A stretch of DNA of 64,000 nucleotides from Lachnospiraceae bacterium (GCA_015057165.1 SVEY01000007.1:1-64000), one strand, 5' to 3'; positions 36,144 through 45,757 are shown, counted from the stretch's first letter. The notes: generated from the sequence alone by a model not told the origin. Translations and numbers: made by a program.

Positions 36144-36977
36144 CTATTCTTTTGGAACAAAAATCTTAAGATATATACTTCCAAGAAAGCTCATTACTTT
36201 TCTTATTCTAACACTTAACTCTATTTGCCATTTGCTTAGATTAAGTTCATCTGCATATTTCTCAACTAGTTGTCTATGCTCAGCAATGTATATATCTTCC
36301 TTTCCACCACCCATAACCTGTCCTGTATTAGAATCATTTCTTATCCTAAAATAGTTAAGAGGTTTATGAACAATATAGATTTTACCATAATTTGCAAGTT
36401 TCATATAGAAATCATAATCAATAATATATACCAGTTTTTCGTCAAAACCACCAAGAATATCGTATGTTGACTTTCTAATCATATTCGCAAGCGGCGCTCC
36501 CAGATAATCTCGTGTAAAAACAGAAAACTTTGACGCTTTCTTTCCATCCACTAAACCAGCCTTATAATATCTTCTGTAAAATCCTTTCGGTCTGCCATTA
36601 AGATCAATAAACTGTGTATCTGATTGAACCAGATTGACTTCTGGATATGCCTCCATTATAGCCACTTCTTTCTCTATCAGCCTTTTGTGAAGCAGATCAT
36701 CTGCACATATGAGTTTTATATATTTACCCTGGCAAAGTTCTAAGCACCTATTCCAGTTTCCTGCCATCCCAAGGTTTTCTTCATTCTCATATACTCTTAT
36801 TCGCTTATCTTTAACAGATTTTACCACTTCTAGAGTATTATCTTTCGACCTATCGTCAACTACAATAAGCTCTATATTTTTGTAACTCTGACTTAATATA
36901 TTATTAATCGTCTCAAGTATATATTCAGCATTGTTGTATGCGGGAATACATATCGATACAAGTGGTTGACCATTCAT
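36144..36977 (-). CDS. GT2 family glycosyltransferase
   Basis: The GT-A enzyme (277 residues) shows VSICIPAYNNAEYILETI, VVDDRSKDNTLEV, NLGMAGNWNRCLELC and LICADDLLH (metal-binding region). The substrate is unknown. I place the start at ATG 36977, with GAGGA just before it; an in-frame GTG four codons earlier lies within that site. It is between rfbD and rfbB, so it probably uses a sugar made by this operon. Confidence 0.85.
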   Translation of the reverse strand: MNGQPLVSICIPAYNNAEYILETINNILSQSYKNIELIVVDDRSKDNTLEVVKSVKDKRIRVYENEENLGMAGNWNRCLELCQGKYIKLICADDLLHKRLIEKEVAIMEAYPEVNLVQSDTQFIDLNGRPKGFYRRYYKAGLVDGKKASKFSVFTRDYLGAPLANMIRKSTYDILGGFDEKLVYIIDYDFYMKLANYGKIYIVHKPLNYFRIRNDSNTGQVMGGGKEDIYIAEHRQLVEKYADELNLSKWQIELSVRIRKVMSFLGSIYLKIFVPKE

Positions 36978-37026
36978 ACTATTCCTCACTAATTTGATGT
37001 AAGTATTTGATTATACATCATCCACA

Positions 37027-37902
37027 TTATTCTGGCATATTTGCCAAGTAATAATCTAGGGCGTCTTCCCAATTTGCCATTGAAAATTCATTTGTTATTT
37101 CTTTTAAATGCGCATTTTCAAGGATGGAATACTTTGGACGATTAGCTGCTGCAGGGTTAATTGCTGCATATTCCTCACTTGTAACATGATTAACCTTAGT
37201 ATTAATATTACATTTCTTATAAAATGTCTCAGTAAACTCAGCCCAGTTAGTATCACCCTCACATGTTGCATGATAAATTCCATACTTATCTGTACCTTCT
37301 AAGAAATGAATCATTTTAGAAAGCTCTACCGCAGAGGTAGGTGTTCCTAACTGATCGCATACAACCGATACTTCATCATGGGTTTTAGCAGCATTAAGCA
37401 TAGTCTTAACAAAATTCTTACCATCTCCATATAACCATGCTGTACGAAGTATAAAAAATGTATCACAGTTTTCCTGCACAAATTTCTCTCCAGCATACTT
37501 TGTTCTTCCATATGCAGATACAGGATTAGGTGTATCTGTTTCAACATAAGGACGACTTCCATCACCAGGAAATACATAGTCTGTAGATATATGTATTAGT
37601 TTGATGCCGTTTTCTTTTGCAACAATTGCCAAGTTTTTAGGACCAACGGCATTGGCTTGATATGCAACTTCTTCTCTTTCTTCACATCCATCTACATTAG
37701 TAAATGCTGCACAGTTAATAATAACATCGGGATTTGTATCAGCACATACCTTTCTAACGGCATCAAGATCAGATATGTCTAATATAATAGCCCCTTCTAC
37801 TTCTGCCATATCTGTTCTTATAAACTCAACGCTGTTACCATACTCTTTCTGAATTGCCCTTCCTAATTGTCCATTACAACCTGTAACAAGTATTTTTTTC
37901 AT
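37027..37902 (-). CDS. rfbD: dTDP-4-dehydrorhamnose reductase
   Basis: This SDR enzyme makes dTDP-L-rhamnose in the last step of the pathway. The 291 residues begin ILVTGCNGQLGRAI (NADPH loop), followed by NCAAFTNVDGCE, HISTDYVFPGDG (about 104-115), YGRTKYAGE (catalytic Tyr/Lys) and RTAWLYGDGKNFV. It is 21 nt after leuA, so the rhamnose genes may be read through from the cdaA-cdaR-leuA side. Confidence 0.94.
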   Translation of the reverse strand: MKKILVTGCNGQLGRAIQKEYGNSVEFIRTDMAEVEGAIILDISDLDAVRKVCADTNPDVIINCAAFTNVDGCEEREEVAYQANAVGPKNLAIVAKENGIKLIHISTDYVFPGDGSRPYVETDTPNPVSAYGRTKYAGEKFVQENCDTFFILRTAWLYGDGKNFVKTMLNAAKTHDEVSVVCDQLGTPTSAVELSKMIHFLEGTDKYGIYHATCEGDTNWAEFTETFYKKCNINTKVNHVTSEEYAAINPAAANRPKYSILENAHLKEITNEFSMANWEDALDYYLANMPE

Positions 37903-37923
37903 ATGTTCCTCCTTAATATTTCT

Positions 37924-39588
37924 CTATGAGAACAATCTATTCATTGCCGAGAAAATTCCTCTTATACCGGCGCGAGTAATATTAGAACTTACGCCTACAC
38001 CATATGTAATTTGATTAGTTATTACATTCTTCATCTTAATATATGCTGCTGCTTTAGCATGAGAACCTTGAGACAAAGAATGCTCTGAATAATCCTCAAC
38101 ACTAAAATCAACATCAGGTACACATTGTCTAATTGCAGTTTTAAGAGCATCTATTGGGCCATTGCCTTCTGCTTCAGAATGCATGCTTTCACCCCTGTAT
38201 TTAAAATCAACAGACACTTTAGTATCATCATTTATTGATCTGTCATCCACATCAACAAATATTAATTCAAATGGATCTTTCTTCTCAAAGTATTGCTCTT
38301 TAAATGCGGACATTACTCTCTCCGGTTTAATCTCTCCACCATCTTTTTCAGAAATCTTCTGAATAACATCTGCAAATTCTCTTTGCATATCCTTTGGAAT
38401 CTTATATCCATAAATGGTATCCATAACAAAGGCAACTCCGCCTTTACCTGATTGAGAATTAATTCTTACAACAGGTTCATATTCACGCCCAATGTCTGCA
38501 GGATCAATTGGAAGATATGGCACTTCCCATATCTCCTCTCCTCTTTCCTTAAGGGCCTTAACGCCTTTATTAATCGCATCCTGATGCGAACCAGAAAAGG
38601 CTGTAAATACAAGCTTTCCTGCATATGGATGTCTCATATCAACCTCCATCTTACAACAACGCTCATATATCTCAACTATCTCTTTAATATTCTCTATATT
38701 AAGATTAGGATTAATTCCCTGACTAAACATATTATATGCTACAGTTAGGATGTCAACATTTCCTGTTCTCTCTCCATTACCAAGAAGAGTTCCTTCCACT
38801 CTGTCTGCTCCAGCAAGAAGGGCAAGCTCTGTAATTGCAACTCCTGTTCCTCTATCATTATGAGGATGCACAGAAAGTATTACCTTATCTCTATCCTTGA
38901 AATGTGTACTCATCCATTCAATCTGATCTGCATATACATTAGGAGTATTCATCTCCACTGTTGCAGGCAGATTAAATATAATAGGATTATCATTTGCCCT
39001 GTCCCATGCGTCCTGTACTGCAGTGCATATTTCTAACGCAAAGTCTAATTCTGTTCCTGTGAAAGACTCAGGAGAATATTCAAGCTGAACATTGCCATCA
39101 AAATTCTTCATTCCTTCCATAACCATTTTTGTTCCAGCAACAGCAATATCAATTATCTCTTTTCTGCTCTTGTTAAAAACCACATCTCTTTGAAGCGTAG
39201 AAGTTGAATTGTAAATGTGAAATACGACATTTTTTATCCCTTCTATAGCTTCAAAGGTTCTATCTATCAATTCCTGACGACACTGACAAAGCACCTGTAC
39301 TTTAACATCTTCAGGTATTTTGTTCTCTTTAACAAGCTTTCTTAAGAAATCATATTCGATCTGACTTGCTGCAGGAAATCCTATTTCAATCTCTTTAAAC
39401 CCGAGTCTAAGCAGAAGCTCAAACATCTCCATTTTCTCTTCAACATTCATGGGTTCTATTAACGCTTGATTACCGTCACGCAAATCTACGCTACACCATA
39501 TAGGCGCCTTCTCTATTTCTTTATTTGGCCAAGTTCTTTCAGGAAAATCCACAACAGGATTCCTTTTATATCTTTTATAGTTTAACAC
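37924..39588 (-). CDS. leuA: 2-isopropylmalate synthase (long LeuA2 form)
   Basis: LeuA condenses acetyl-CoA with 2-ketoisovalerate to start leucine synthesis. At 554 residues it is the long form similar to actinobacterial and yeast enzymes. SVDLRDGNQAL (about 33-43) gives the metal-binding start of the TIM barrel, HPHNDRGTGVA (about 242-252) the metal histidines, and GNGERTGNVDI the CoA region. The C-terminal regulatory domain (about 430-554) includes GVGVSSNITRAGIR, so feedback by leucine is possible. No other leu genes are adjacent and no T-box leader is seen. Confidence 0.92.
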   Translation of the reverse strand: MLNYKRYKRNPVVDFPERTWPNKEIEKAPIWCSVDLRDGNQALIEPMNVEEKMEMFELLLRLGFKEIEIGFPAASQIEYDFLRKLVKENKIPEDVKVQVLCQCRQELIDRTFEAIEGIKNVVFHIYNSTSTLQRDVVFNKSRKEIIDIAVAGTKMVMEGMKNFDGNVQLEYSPESFTGTELDFALEICTAVQDAWDRANDNPIIFNLPATVEMNTPNVYADQIEWMSTHFKDRDKVILSVHPHNDRGTGVAITELALLAGADRVEGTLLGNGERTGNVDILTVAYNMFSQGINPNLNIENIKEIVEIYERCCKMEVDMRHPYAGKLVFTAFSGSHQDAINKGVKALKERGEEIWEVPYLPIDPADIGREYEPVVRINSQSGKGGVAFVMDTIYGYKIPKDMQREFADVIQKISEKDGGEIKPERVMSAFKEQYFEKKDPFELIFVDVDDRSINDDTKVSVDFKYRGESMHSEAEGNGPIDALKTAIRQCVPDVDFSVEDYSEHSLSQGSHAKAAAYIKMKNVITNQITYGVGVSSNITRAGIRGIFSAMNRLFS

Positions 39589-39611
39589 TATTCTTCCTCC
39601 CTAATTCTTAA

Positions 39612-39884
39612 TTAAAGCTCTCCAAAATTACTTTCCACCAACTCAACTAGGGAAATGAGAGCCTCCTCTTCCTGAGGACCATCACATACAATTTCTATTT
39701 CTTGTCCAGCTTGTACACTGGCTCCTAGTACACTAAGCATAGACTTTGCATTAGCTTCATAATTATCCCTGTATATAAATTGTATCTTCGTATCAGCATA
39801 TTTTATCGCCTCGTCACAAAATTTACCAGCAGCTCCCATATGAAGCCCGGATAAATTTGTAATAGTTACTCTCTTTTTTACCAT
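39612..39884 (-). CDS. HPr-like protein with altered active-site loop
   Basis: The 90-residue protein fits the HPr fold. The catalytic loop reads SGLHMGAAGKF where HPr has GLHARPA: His15 is kept, but the conserved Arg17 and Pro18 are Gly and Ala, so phosphotransfer by enzyme I is doubtful. The Ser46 region is present (NAKSMLSVLGAS). It may be another HprK target or an NPr-like regulator. It lies between leuA (23 nt) and cdaR (12 nt), with no PTS genes nearby. Confidence 0.8.
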   Translation of the reverse strand: MVKKRVTITNLSGLHMGAAGKFCDEAIKYADTKIQFIYRDNYEANAKSMLSVLGASVQAGQEIEIVCDGPQEEEALISLVELVESNFGEL

Positions 39885-39896
39885 ATATTATTTCCT

Positions 39897-41123
39897 CTAC
39901 TCTACAATAAGTTTTGTCGTTGTTGTCTTTGTTTGGTATTCACTATCCAATGAAAGAACTACTGCAACTGAGTGAGTTCCCTTAGACAGACCACTTGCAT
40001 CTACGAAACCACTTATTGTATTTTCATTTAATTTATTTAATTGCTCCTGCAGGGCAACTATTTCTACATTAACGTATTTATCATCAAACTCACCCTTTAA
40101 TCCAGGCGCCAAATTATTAATTGTCAGGTTATCAGTAGGTATTCTAAATACCTTTGACGTCTTATTGTTAACATCAACCTTTATCTTAACAATAGCTTCA
40201 TCTGCATTAAGAACTTTAACATTCACAGGCAAATACTGATTAATATCAACCGTAGTCTCAAAATCTCCTGTAATACTGCTTAAGTTCACAACTGATCCCG
40301 GTATTACAACCTCAGTAACTCTGTTAATATCTCTTGATTCACCTTTTATCAAGATAGATGCCGGACTAGTTGTTATAGAAGCCAATGTTAACCCATCAGA
40401 AAGATTTCCAGATGTATCAACTCTAATTGGTATGTTCTTTACCATACAAATTGATGCTGTAACCTCTACCTTATCCCTACTAAAATCAAGTTTAGATGTA
40501 TCAACCTGTTCACCACTGCTATCAACTGGCGTTAATGCAACTGAATCAGTCACATCTCTGTTAGCACCATCTACAGGAAGAATCGCTTCTACTGATGCAA
40601 TGGAAGATATTACATCCTCAGGTCCATATACTGTTACTGTCTTTATATTAGTTGTAACTTCCTCTACTCCGTAGCCATCAGCTGGCTTTCCTGATGTTTT
40701 AGGAACAATTGTAAATTGATTAGATTTTGCCTTTCCTATATTAACTTCCATAGAATAGGTCTTTGTAGGAATACTAATATTTTCAGCAAACTTTAGCGGA
40801 GTAATTGTTATGGGAACATATTGATTGTCCTGAATATATTCCATATCCGCAGTTGCAGAAAAGTCACTTCCAGATAACTGTTCAAGAATTGATCTTTTCG
40901 CAGAAACTCTAAAGGTTACTGTATCTCCTGAAACTATTTCATAATATTTTCCTTGAGATAATATAATATCTTGATTAATCACTTCAACATTAGTAGTAAA
41001 CGTCTTTGTCTGGGTTGGGTCGTTAACATTCATAACAACAAACCATAAACCTATTGCAAAAAGAACAGCTAACAGTTTTAGCCCAATATTGTCAAGAAAT
41101 ATCTTTTTTAATCTATTTTTCAT
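39897..41123 (-). CDS. cdaR: YbbR-domain protein CdaR
   Basis: CdaR is an anchored extracytoplasmic regulator of the diadenylate cyclase CdaA. The 408 residues have one N-terminal membrane span (about 13-30), followed by VVMNVNDPTQTKTF and about four repeated YbbR beta-domains (to residue 400), each with the pattern K-V-x-G-P/S. It overlaps the cdaA stop by 11 nt. The glmM gene that usually follows in Firmicutes is not here; an HPr-like gene takes its place. Confidence 0.9.
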   Translation of the reverse strand: MKNRLKKIFLDNIGLKLLAVLFAIGLWFVVMNVNDPTQTKTFTTNVEVINQDIILSQGKYYEIVSGDTVTFRVSAKRSILEQLSGSDFSATADMEYIQDNQYVPITITPLKFAENISIPTKTYSMEVNIGKAKSNQFTIVPKTSGKPADGYGVEEVTTNIKTVTVYGPEDVISSIASVEAILPVDGANRDVTDSVALTPVDSSGEQVDTSKLDFSRDKVEVTASICMVKNIPIRVDTSGNLSDGLTLASITTSPASILIKGESRDINRVTEVVIPGSVVNLSSITGDFETTVDINQYLPVNVKVLNADEAIVKIKVDVNNKTSKVFRIPTDNLTINNLAPGLKGEFDDKYVNVEIVALQEQLNKLNENTISGFVDASGLSKGTHSVAVVLSLDSEYQTKTTTTKLIVE

Positions 41124-42009
41124 GGCTCACCCTCCTTTTAAAGAAGGCTTTGCCAGTTTTTTCTTCATCAACTTCTTCTGGCAGCTGAATATCCTTAAGT
41201 ATCTTTATTAAGTCCTCTTTAGAAATATCATGAATAAGCTTTCCTTCGTGTGTAACAGAAACCTTTCCTGTTTCCTCTGATACAATAATAGTTGTAGCAT
41301 CAGTAGCCTCACTAACACCTAGTGCTGCTCTATGACGAGTTCCCAGATCCTTGCTAACATTTCTGCTATCAGAAATTGGCAAATAGCAAGTGGCTGCAAC
41401 AATTCTATCGCCTTCAACAACAACCGCTCCGTCATGCAATGGAGTATTCTTCTCAAATATATTAATAAGAAGTTGACTAGACAAAACAGAATCTAATCTT
41501 ATTCCTGTTCTTTCATACTCATTTAATTTAACCTTGTTCTCTATTACAATAAGAGCACCCGTCTTAACAGCCCCCATTTCATATGCTGCTTTGACCATAT
41601 CATTTAATGTCTTATCAGTAAATCTCTTGTCTCCACTTTTGGCAATTCCTATATTACGAAATAGAGAAGACAAACTTCTAGAACCCAGTCCATCAAGTGC
41701 TTTACGAAGTTCAGGCTGGAACACAATAACAACAGCTATAAGTGCTACACTAAGCAATTTTTCTCCTAGCCAAAGAATAGTGCTCATCTGCAAAATTGCA
41801 GCAATTACAAAAAATACTACAATAATTAGAACACCTTTTAGAAGTGTCCAAGCTCTTGTATTCTTGCACCATGCCAATAACCTGTAAAAGAAGAAAGCAA
41901 GTATTATTACTTCAATTACATCAATCAACGTAATATCTGGTACATATAGGCCAAGATAATCACCTGTCCATGAATCCATGGCGTCTTTTATTCTAGTAAT
42001 AAAATCCAT
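41113..42009 (-). CDS. cdaA: Diadenylate cyclase CdaA
   Basis: CdaA makes cyclic di-AMP from two ATP at the membrane, controlling potassium and cell-wall homeostasis. Three hydrophobic spans (about 25-45, 57-75, 82-100) precede the DAC domain with DGA (194-196) and RHR (226-228), both intact. A basic tail follows. ATG 42009 has AAGGAGG 6 nt upstream; a TTG one codon earlier is less likely. It is followed by cdaR with overlap, as in other Firmicutes, and preceded by two unknown membrane proteins. Confidence 0.95.
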   Translation of the reverse strand: MDFITRIKDAMDSWTGDYLGLYVPDITLIDVIEVIILAFFFYRLLAWCKNTRAWTLLKGVLIIVVFFVIAAILQMSTILWLGEKLLSVALIAVVIVFQPELRKALDGLGSRSLSSLFRNIGIAKSGDKRFTDKTLNDMVKAAYEMGAVKTGALIVIENKVKLNEYERTGIRLDSVLSSQLLINIFEKNTPLHDGAVVVEGDRIVAATCYLPISDSRNVSKDLGTRHRAALGVSEATDATTIIVSEETGKVSVTHEGKLIHDISKEDLIKILKDIQLPEEVDEEKTGKAFFKRRVSHEK

Positions 42010-42042
42010 CAACTTCCTCCTTTCTTAGTTATCATTAATCTA

Positions 42043-43029
42043 TTATTCCTCATCATCTTCAGATGAATCATTCTCTTTTTCTATTTTCCCTGCGTTATAA
42101 AAGCCACTTCGATTACGAGTAATCCTTGTAATTCTCTTTTCTTCCTTTGCCAATTCTATCTTAGGTATTGCTGTTACATAATACACATAGTCATCATCTT
42201 CAAATTGAACCCTTTCAACTCTTTCATAATCAAGATCTCTGAATATGTAAGTCATGGCAAATCCGACAATAAATGCTATAGCATTTGCGATTAACAACAC
42301 AGGTACTCTACTTATATTACCTGTAATTACATAACCAATAAGCATAGTTGCCATCTCAGCAAATATACCTACTAACAATGCCACCAGCCAAGACCTGCTA
42401 ATCTTAAGATTTCTTATTAGAATAATTGCAACAAACATCACAACAAGACTTGCAACATAAATGTAAAGTAAAGGATTAGCCACCATTTTCTGCGCAATAA
42501 CATCCACCACTGTAATATCGCTATTATCCTCAATAAAAAGGGAGGCATTCTCTCTAATGGTCTTCAAATAAAAGGAAATTACGCCACCACATATAACAGA
42601 CGTAACATCTCTCATATTTCCAACCAGCGCTGAACATACAACGATAGGATAAGGCATCTGAATCTGCATGGCAATGGGTATATAGCTAATATTAAATATG
42701 TGCTTTGCACCATAAAAAACGCTTATGCCGTAAGAAGCCACAATAAGAATCAAAGCTACTAATGCAACTTGTCCTGACAACCCCGTCAATTGAACAAAGG
42801 TGTATATGATAACAACTAATCCTCCAGCTCTCATAGGAATGAAAGCACACGCTATAGCCAAAATAATTGCGAAAAGCGGGTCTGTAAGAAACTCAATATA
42901 TCCAAAATAATGATTTATTATAAGAAAGCTACAAAGGGCTATTAATCCTTTTCCAACAACTTTAAGCCATGAGCTATTAGAAAAAAAGAAATTCCTCATA
43001 GCATCTCTAATCTTAACTGTTTTATTCAT
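42043..43029 (-). CDS. Unknown polytopic membrane protein upstream of cdaA
   Basis: I do not recognise the function. About eight hydrophobic segments fill residues 25-265, including PLFAIILAIACAFIPMRAGGL, here cited only as FIPMRAGG, and a NISYIPIAMQIQMPYPIV region. A soluble tail (about 275-328) is charged and ends with an acidic run. The position directly before cdaA, with 30 nt between, suggests a link to c-di-AMP signalling or envelope homeostasis; this is inference from context only. Start ATG 43029 follows the 43038-43436 gene by 8 nt. Confidence 0.75.
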   Translation of the reverse strand: MNKTVKIRDAMRNFFFSNSSWLKVVGKGLIALCSFLIINHYFGYIEFLTDPLFAIILAIACAFIPMRAGGLVVIIYTFVQLTGLSGQVALVALILIVASYGISVFYGAKHIFNISYIPIAMQIQMPYPIVVCSALVGNMRDVTSVICGGVISFYLKTIRENASLFIEDNSDITVVDVIAQKMVANPLLYIYVASLVVMFVAIILIRNLKISRSWLVALLVGIFAEMATMLIGYVITGNISRVPVLLIANAIAFIVGFAMTYIFRDLDYERVERVQFEDDDYVYYVTAIPKIELAKEEKRITRITRNRSGFYNAGKIEKENDSSEDDEE

Positions 43030-43037
43030 AAATCTTC

Positions 43038-43436
43038 CTAGCCTTTTGAACTCTCGTCATAAATACTATCTAATTCTCTATATTGCTGCATAATATAATC
43101 ACACTTTGATTTACTATCATCGTATCGTTCTTCAGCCTTCTTCCTGCCACTTTTTATGTAGAAATAAGTATGAAACACAAAACCACTAGTTGCAACTACG
43201 CCAAACAAAATCCACGTGATAGCAGGAATGCTGCCTGCATGAACCGCTATAACAATTAACACTCCAACTATGCAATACACTAAGTAGAAAAGCACTGCAG
43301 CTACTGCATATATAACTGTCCAAAGACTAACATAATTTTTCTTGCTATAATTATCAGCAATTCTGATTTTATCCTCTTCTTTTTTTTCGAACATGGCCAT
43401 CTTAGTCATATGATGAGCACGTCTTGTATCAATCAT
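43038..43436 (-). CDS. Small two-span membrane protein, unknown
   Basis: The 132-residue protein has a basic/His-containing start, a charged stretch, two membrane spans (about 37-61 and 70-92) and a charged C-terminal helix with likely coiled-coil character (KAEERYDDSKSKCDYIMQQY). No family is recognised. It is the first gene of the cdaA operon, with a promoter at 43473-43502 and GGAGAGG before ATG. It may be a small partner of the polytopic protein that follows. Confidence 0.65.
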   Translation of the reverse strand: MIDTRRAHHMTKMAMFEKKEEDKIRIADNYSKKNYVSLWTVIYAVAAVLFYLVYCIVGVLIVIAVHAGSIPAITWILFGVVATSGFVFHTYFYIKSGRKKAEERYDDSKSKCDYIMQQYRELDSIYDESSKG

Positions 43437-43472
43437 AGCCTCTCCTCAAAAAGCATATAAATCAACTTGTAT

Positions 43473-43502
43473 ATTATATCATAACAAATGCTTTAATAAC
43501 AA
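43473..43502 (-). promoter_or_regulatory. Promoter of the cdaA operon
   Basis: On the minus strand TTGTTA (43502-43497) and TATAAT (43478-43473) are 18 nt apart, with TGA before the -10. It lies 36 nt upstream of the first gene and back to back with the plsC promoter. Confidence 0.55.
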
Positions 43503-43513
43503 GTTTTTACATT

Positions 43514-43541
43514 TTGATTTTTACTAAAAATATGCTATAAT
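43514..43541 (+). promoter_or_regulatory. Promoter of plsC
   Basis: TTGATT (43514-43519) and TATAAT (43536-43541) are 16 nt apart, 22 nt before the start codon. It is divergent from the cdaA operon promoter. Confidence 0.55.
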
Positions 43542-43563
43542 TCCTCATTGGATTGGAGGCACT

Positions 43564-44340
43564 ATGATACGAACAATTCTTACTGTTTTATATGTATTTT
43601 TATTTTTAACACTAGGTTTACCTGTAATGGGTGTAGAGTGGATTATTGGCAAGTTCAATAGACACGCAGGAGATATAGCATCTCTTCGCACAGTACAGTG
43701 GGGATTCAAATGCTGTCTATTCATAAGTGGCGTTAAACTCGATATAAGAGGATTGGAGAATCTCCCTACTGAACCGGATAAACCCGCACTACTTGTAGGT
43801 AACCATAATAGTTTCTTCGATGTAATTATTATGTATACATTGTTCCCAGAGAGAACAGGTTTTATTGCGAAAAAAGCTTTCAAGAAGGTTCCTAGTTTAA
43901 ATCTTTGGATGATGAGATTATATTGCTTGTTCCTAGATAGAAAAGATACAAAACAGGGACTAAAAATAATTCTAAAAGCAATAGACTATGTAAAAGAGGG
44001 AATATCAATCTTCGTTTTCCCAGAAGGCACTCGTTCAAAAGACGGTAAGATGATTCCCTTTAAAGCCGGCGCATTTAAGATATCAACAAAAACAGGATGT
44101 CCTATTATACCAGTTGTACTAAGTGGAACTGCTGATATATTTGAAAACCATTTACCAAAGATCAAGAAGGGAAATGTTGTTATAACAATAGGAGAACCTA
44201 TTGATCCTAACAGCTTAGAAAAAGAAGAAAAAAAGCATATTGCAGATTACACACACACAATCATGGAAGATATGCTAGTAGAGAATGATAAACTTCTTGA
44301 AAATAAGCTTAATAATCAAAAAGCACTCGAAGCGAAATAA
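43564..44340 (+). CDS. plsC: 1-acyl-sn-glycerol-3-phosphate acyltransferase
   Basis: This membrane enzyme adds the second acyl chain in phosphatidic acid synthesis. The 258 residues have a hydrophobic start (about 4-25), the catalytic NHNSFFD (80-86, the HX4D motif) and the glycerophosphate-binding FPEGTRS (about 153-159). The tail is charged. GGAGG lies 4 nt before ATG. It is a single plus-strand gene ending at a terminator shared with murF. Confidence 0.93.
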   Translation: MIRTILTVLYVFLFLTLGLPVMGVEWIIGKFNRHAGDIASLRTVQWGFKCCLFISGVKLDIRGLENLPTEPDKPALLVGNHNSFFDVIIMYTLFPERTGFIAKKAFKKVPSLNLWMMRLYCLFLDRKDTKQGLKIILKAIDYVKEGISIFVFPEGTRSKDGKMIPFKAGAFKISTKTGCPIIPVVLSGTADIFENHLPKIKKGNVVITIGEPIDPNSLEKEEKKHIADYTHTIMEDMLVENDKLLENKLNNQKALEAK

Positions 44341-44360
44341 AACATTTTTACACATAGAAA

Positions 44361-44385
44361 AAGCGCTCGTTTTACTCGAGCGCTT
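44361..44385. terminator. Bidirectional terminator shared by plsC and murF
   Basis: AAGCGCTCG and CGAGCGCTT form a 9-bp stem with a 7-nt loop. On the minus strand it is followed by TTTTTC. The murF stop codon (44374-44372) lies in its loop, so ribosomes finishing murF would cover the hairpin. Confidence 0.7.
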
Positions 44386-45757
44386 CTTTAATCTTATCGA
44401 CTATAAAAGAAAAATTCATAAAATGTGATGCCTTTACTAAAATCGTATCACCACTTTCTAGTTTCGGAACTACATAATCAAGAAGCTTTTCTTTACCATC
44501 TTCTCCAACAAAAGATTTTGCATCTATCTGTTTTCCATCAAGTGCGTCAACAATGGATTTTGATAATTCACCAACAGTTAATAGCATATCAACGTTATTA
44601 TCTAACACACTTTTAGATAGTTCTCTATGAAGGTTCAGTTCATCATCTCCCAACTCTCCCATATCTCCAAGAATAGCTATCTTTCTTCCCGTTGACATTC
44701 CTAAGATGCCAAGTCCAGCTCTAACTGAAGCAGGATTAGCATTGTAGCAATCATCAATTATTGTTACACCATTTACTTTGATAAAATTACTTCTTCCTGC
44801 AATTGTAGATACTTTCTTTATTCCTTCAACAATACTGTCTGCTGATTCTCCAAGAGTATTGGCAACAGCTATGGCACACATGGCATTACTAACATTATGT
44901 ACACCTGGAAGAGGAATTGAAATCTCTGCAGAAATCTCACCTTTTACTTTGGCATTCATCCCATCTAGTCCCATGTTTTTTATGTCATAAGCCTGATACA
45001 TTGCATTATTATCATCACTACAAGAATAGGTAACAATTTGTGCATCCTTTGGAATCATTGTTTTATCAATAGTAGATAATTTGTCATCATCTACATTTAC
45101 AACTACTGTTGCTTTTCTGTTAAGATAATCTAATACTCTTGTCTTTTCCTTTAGTATTCCGTCTCTTGTCTTGAAATTCTCCAAGTGGCACTGTCCAATA
45201 TTCGTAAACACCACTATATCTGGCTTGGCGATTTTTCCAAGAACTTCCATTTCACCAAATTCAGAAACACCCATCTCTACCACAGCAACCTGATGTTCTT
45301 CTGTAATAGAAAGAATCGTCAGCGGCAAACCTATATTATTATTGAAGTTTCCTTTTGTCTTAAGGACTTTATACTTTTCAGATAACACAGAAGCTATCAT
45401 TTCTTTAGTACTAGTCTTCCCAACAGAACCTATTACTCCAATAATTGGAATCTTCAATTGTCCTCTATAATATGTTGCCAGATCTCGCAGTGCATCTTCA
45501 GTAGATTCCACTAGAATATATGGACCATTATAGTCTCTTTCTTTCTCGACTATAGCTCCAAGTGCTCCTTTTTCTATTGCATCATTTACAAAAGTATGAC
45601 CGTCAACTCTGTTACCACAAATTGCTACAAACACATAGTCTTCCTGCACCAAACGATTATCCATAACAACGCCTTTTGCATTGTTTTCAATTTGTTTTTC
45701 ACAAAAAAGCTTACCATGTACTGCTTTTGCAATTTGTTCTAATGTCATATTATTCAT
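44372..45757 (-). CDS. murF: UDP-N-acetylmuramoyl-tripeptide--D-alanyl-D-alanine ligase
   Basis: MurF adds the D-Ala-D-Ala dipeptide to the muramyl tripeptide. The 461 residues have the ATP loop GSVGKTST (110-117), the TKGNFNNNIGLPLTIL substrate region, EMGVSEFGE (about 175-183) and DDCYNANPASVRAGL. It follows ddl by 3 nt, so dipeptide synthesis and use are coupled. GAGG lies 7 nt before ATG. Confidence 0.95.
   Translation of the reverse strand: MNNMTLEQIAKAVHGKLFCEKQIENNAKGVVMDNRLVQEDYVFVAICGNRVDGHTFVNDAIEKGALGAIVEKERDYNGPYILVESTEDALRDLATYYRGQLKIPIIGVIGSVGKTSTKEMIASVLSEKYKVLKTKGNFNNNIGLPLTILSITEEHQVAVVEMGVSEFGEMEVLGKIAKPDIVVFTNIGQCHLENFKTRDGILKEKTRVLDYLNRKATVVVNVDDDKLSTIDKTMIPKDAQIVTYSCSDDNNAMYQAYDIKNMGLDGMNAKVKGEISAEISIPLPGVHNVSNAMCAIAVANTLGESADSIVEGIKKVSTIAGRSNFIKVNGVTIIDDCYNANPASVRAGLGILGMSTGRKIAILGDMGELGDDELNLHRELSKSVLDNNVDMLLTVGELSKSIVDALDGKQIDAKSFVGEDGKEKLLDYVVPKLESGDTILVKASHFMNFSFIVDKIKEALE

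Noticed and set aside
39589..39611. T-box or leader peptide before leuA
   Set aside because: The gap to the HPr-like gene is only 23 nt and holds nothing but a ribosome-binding region.
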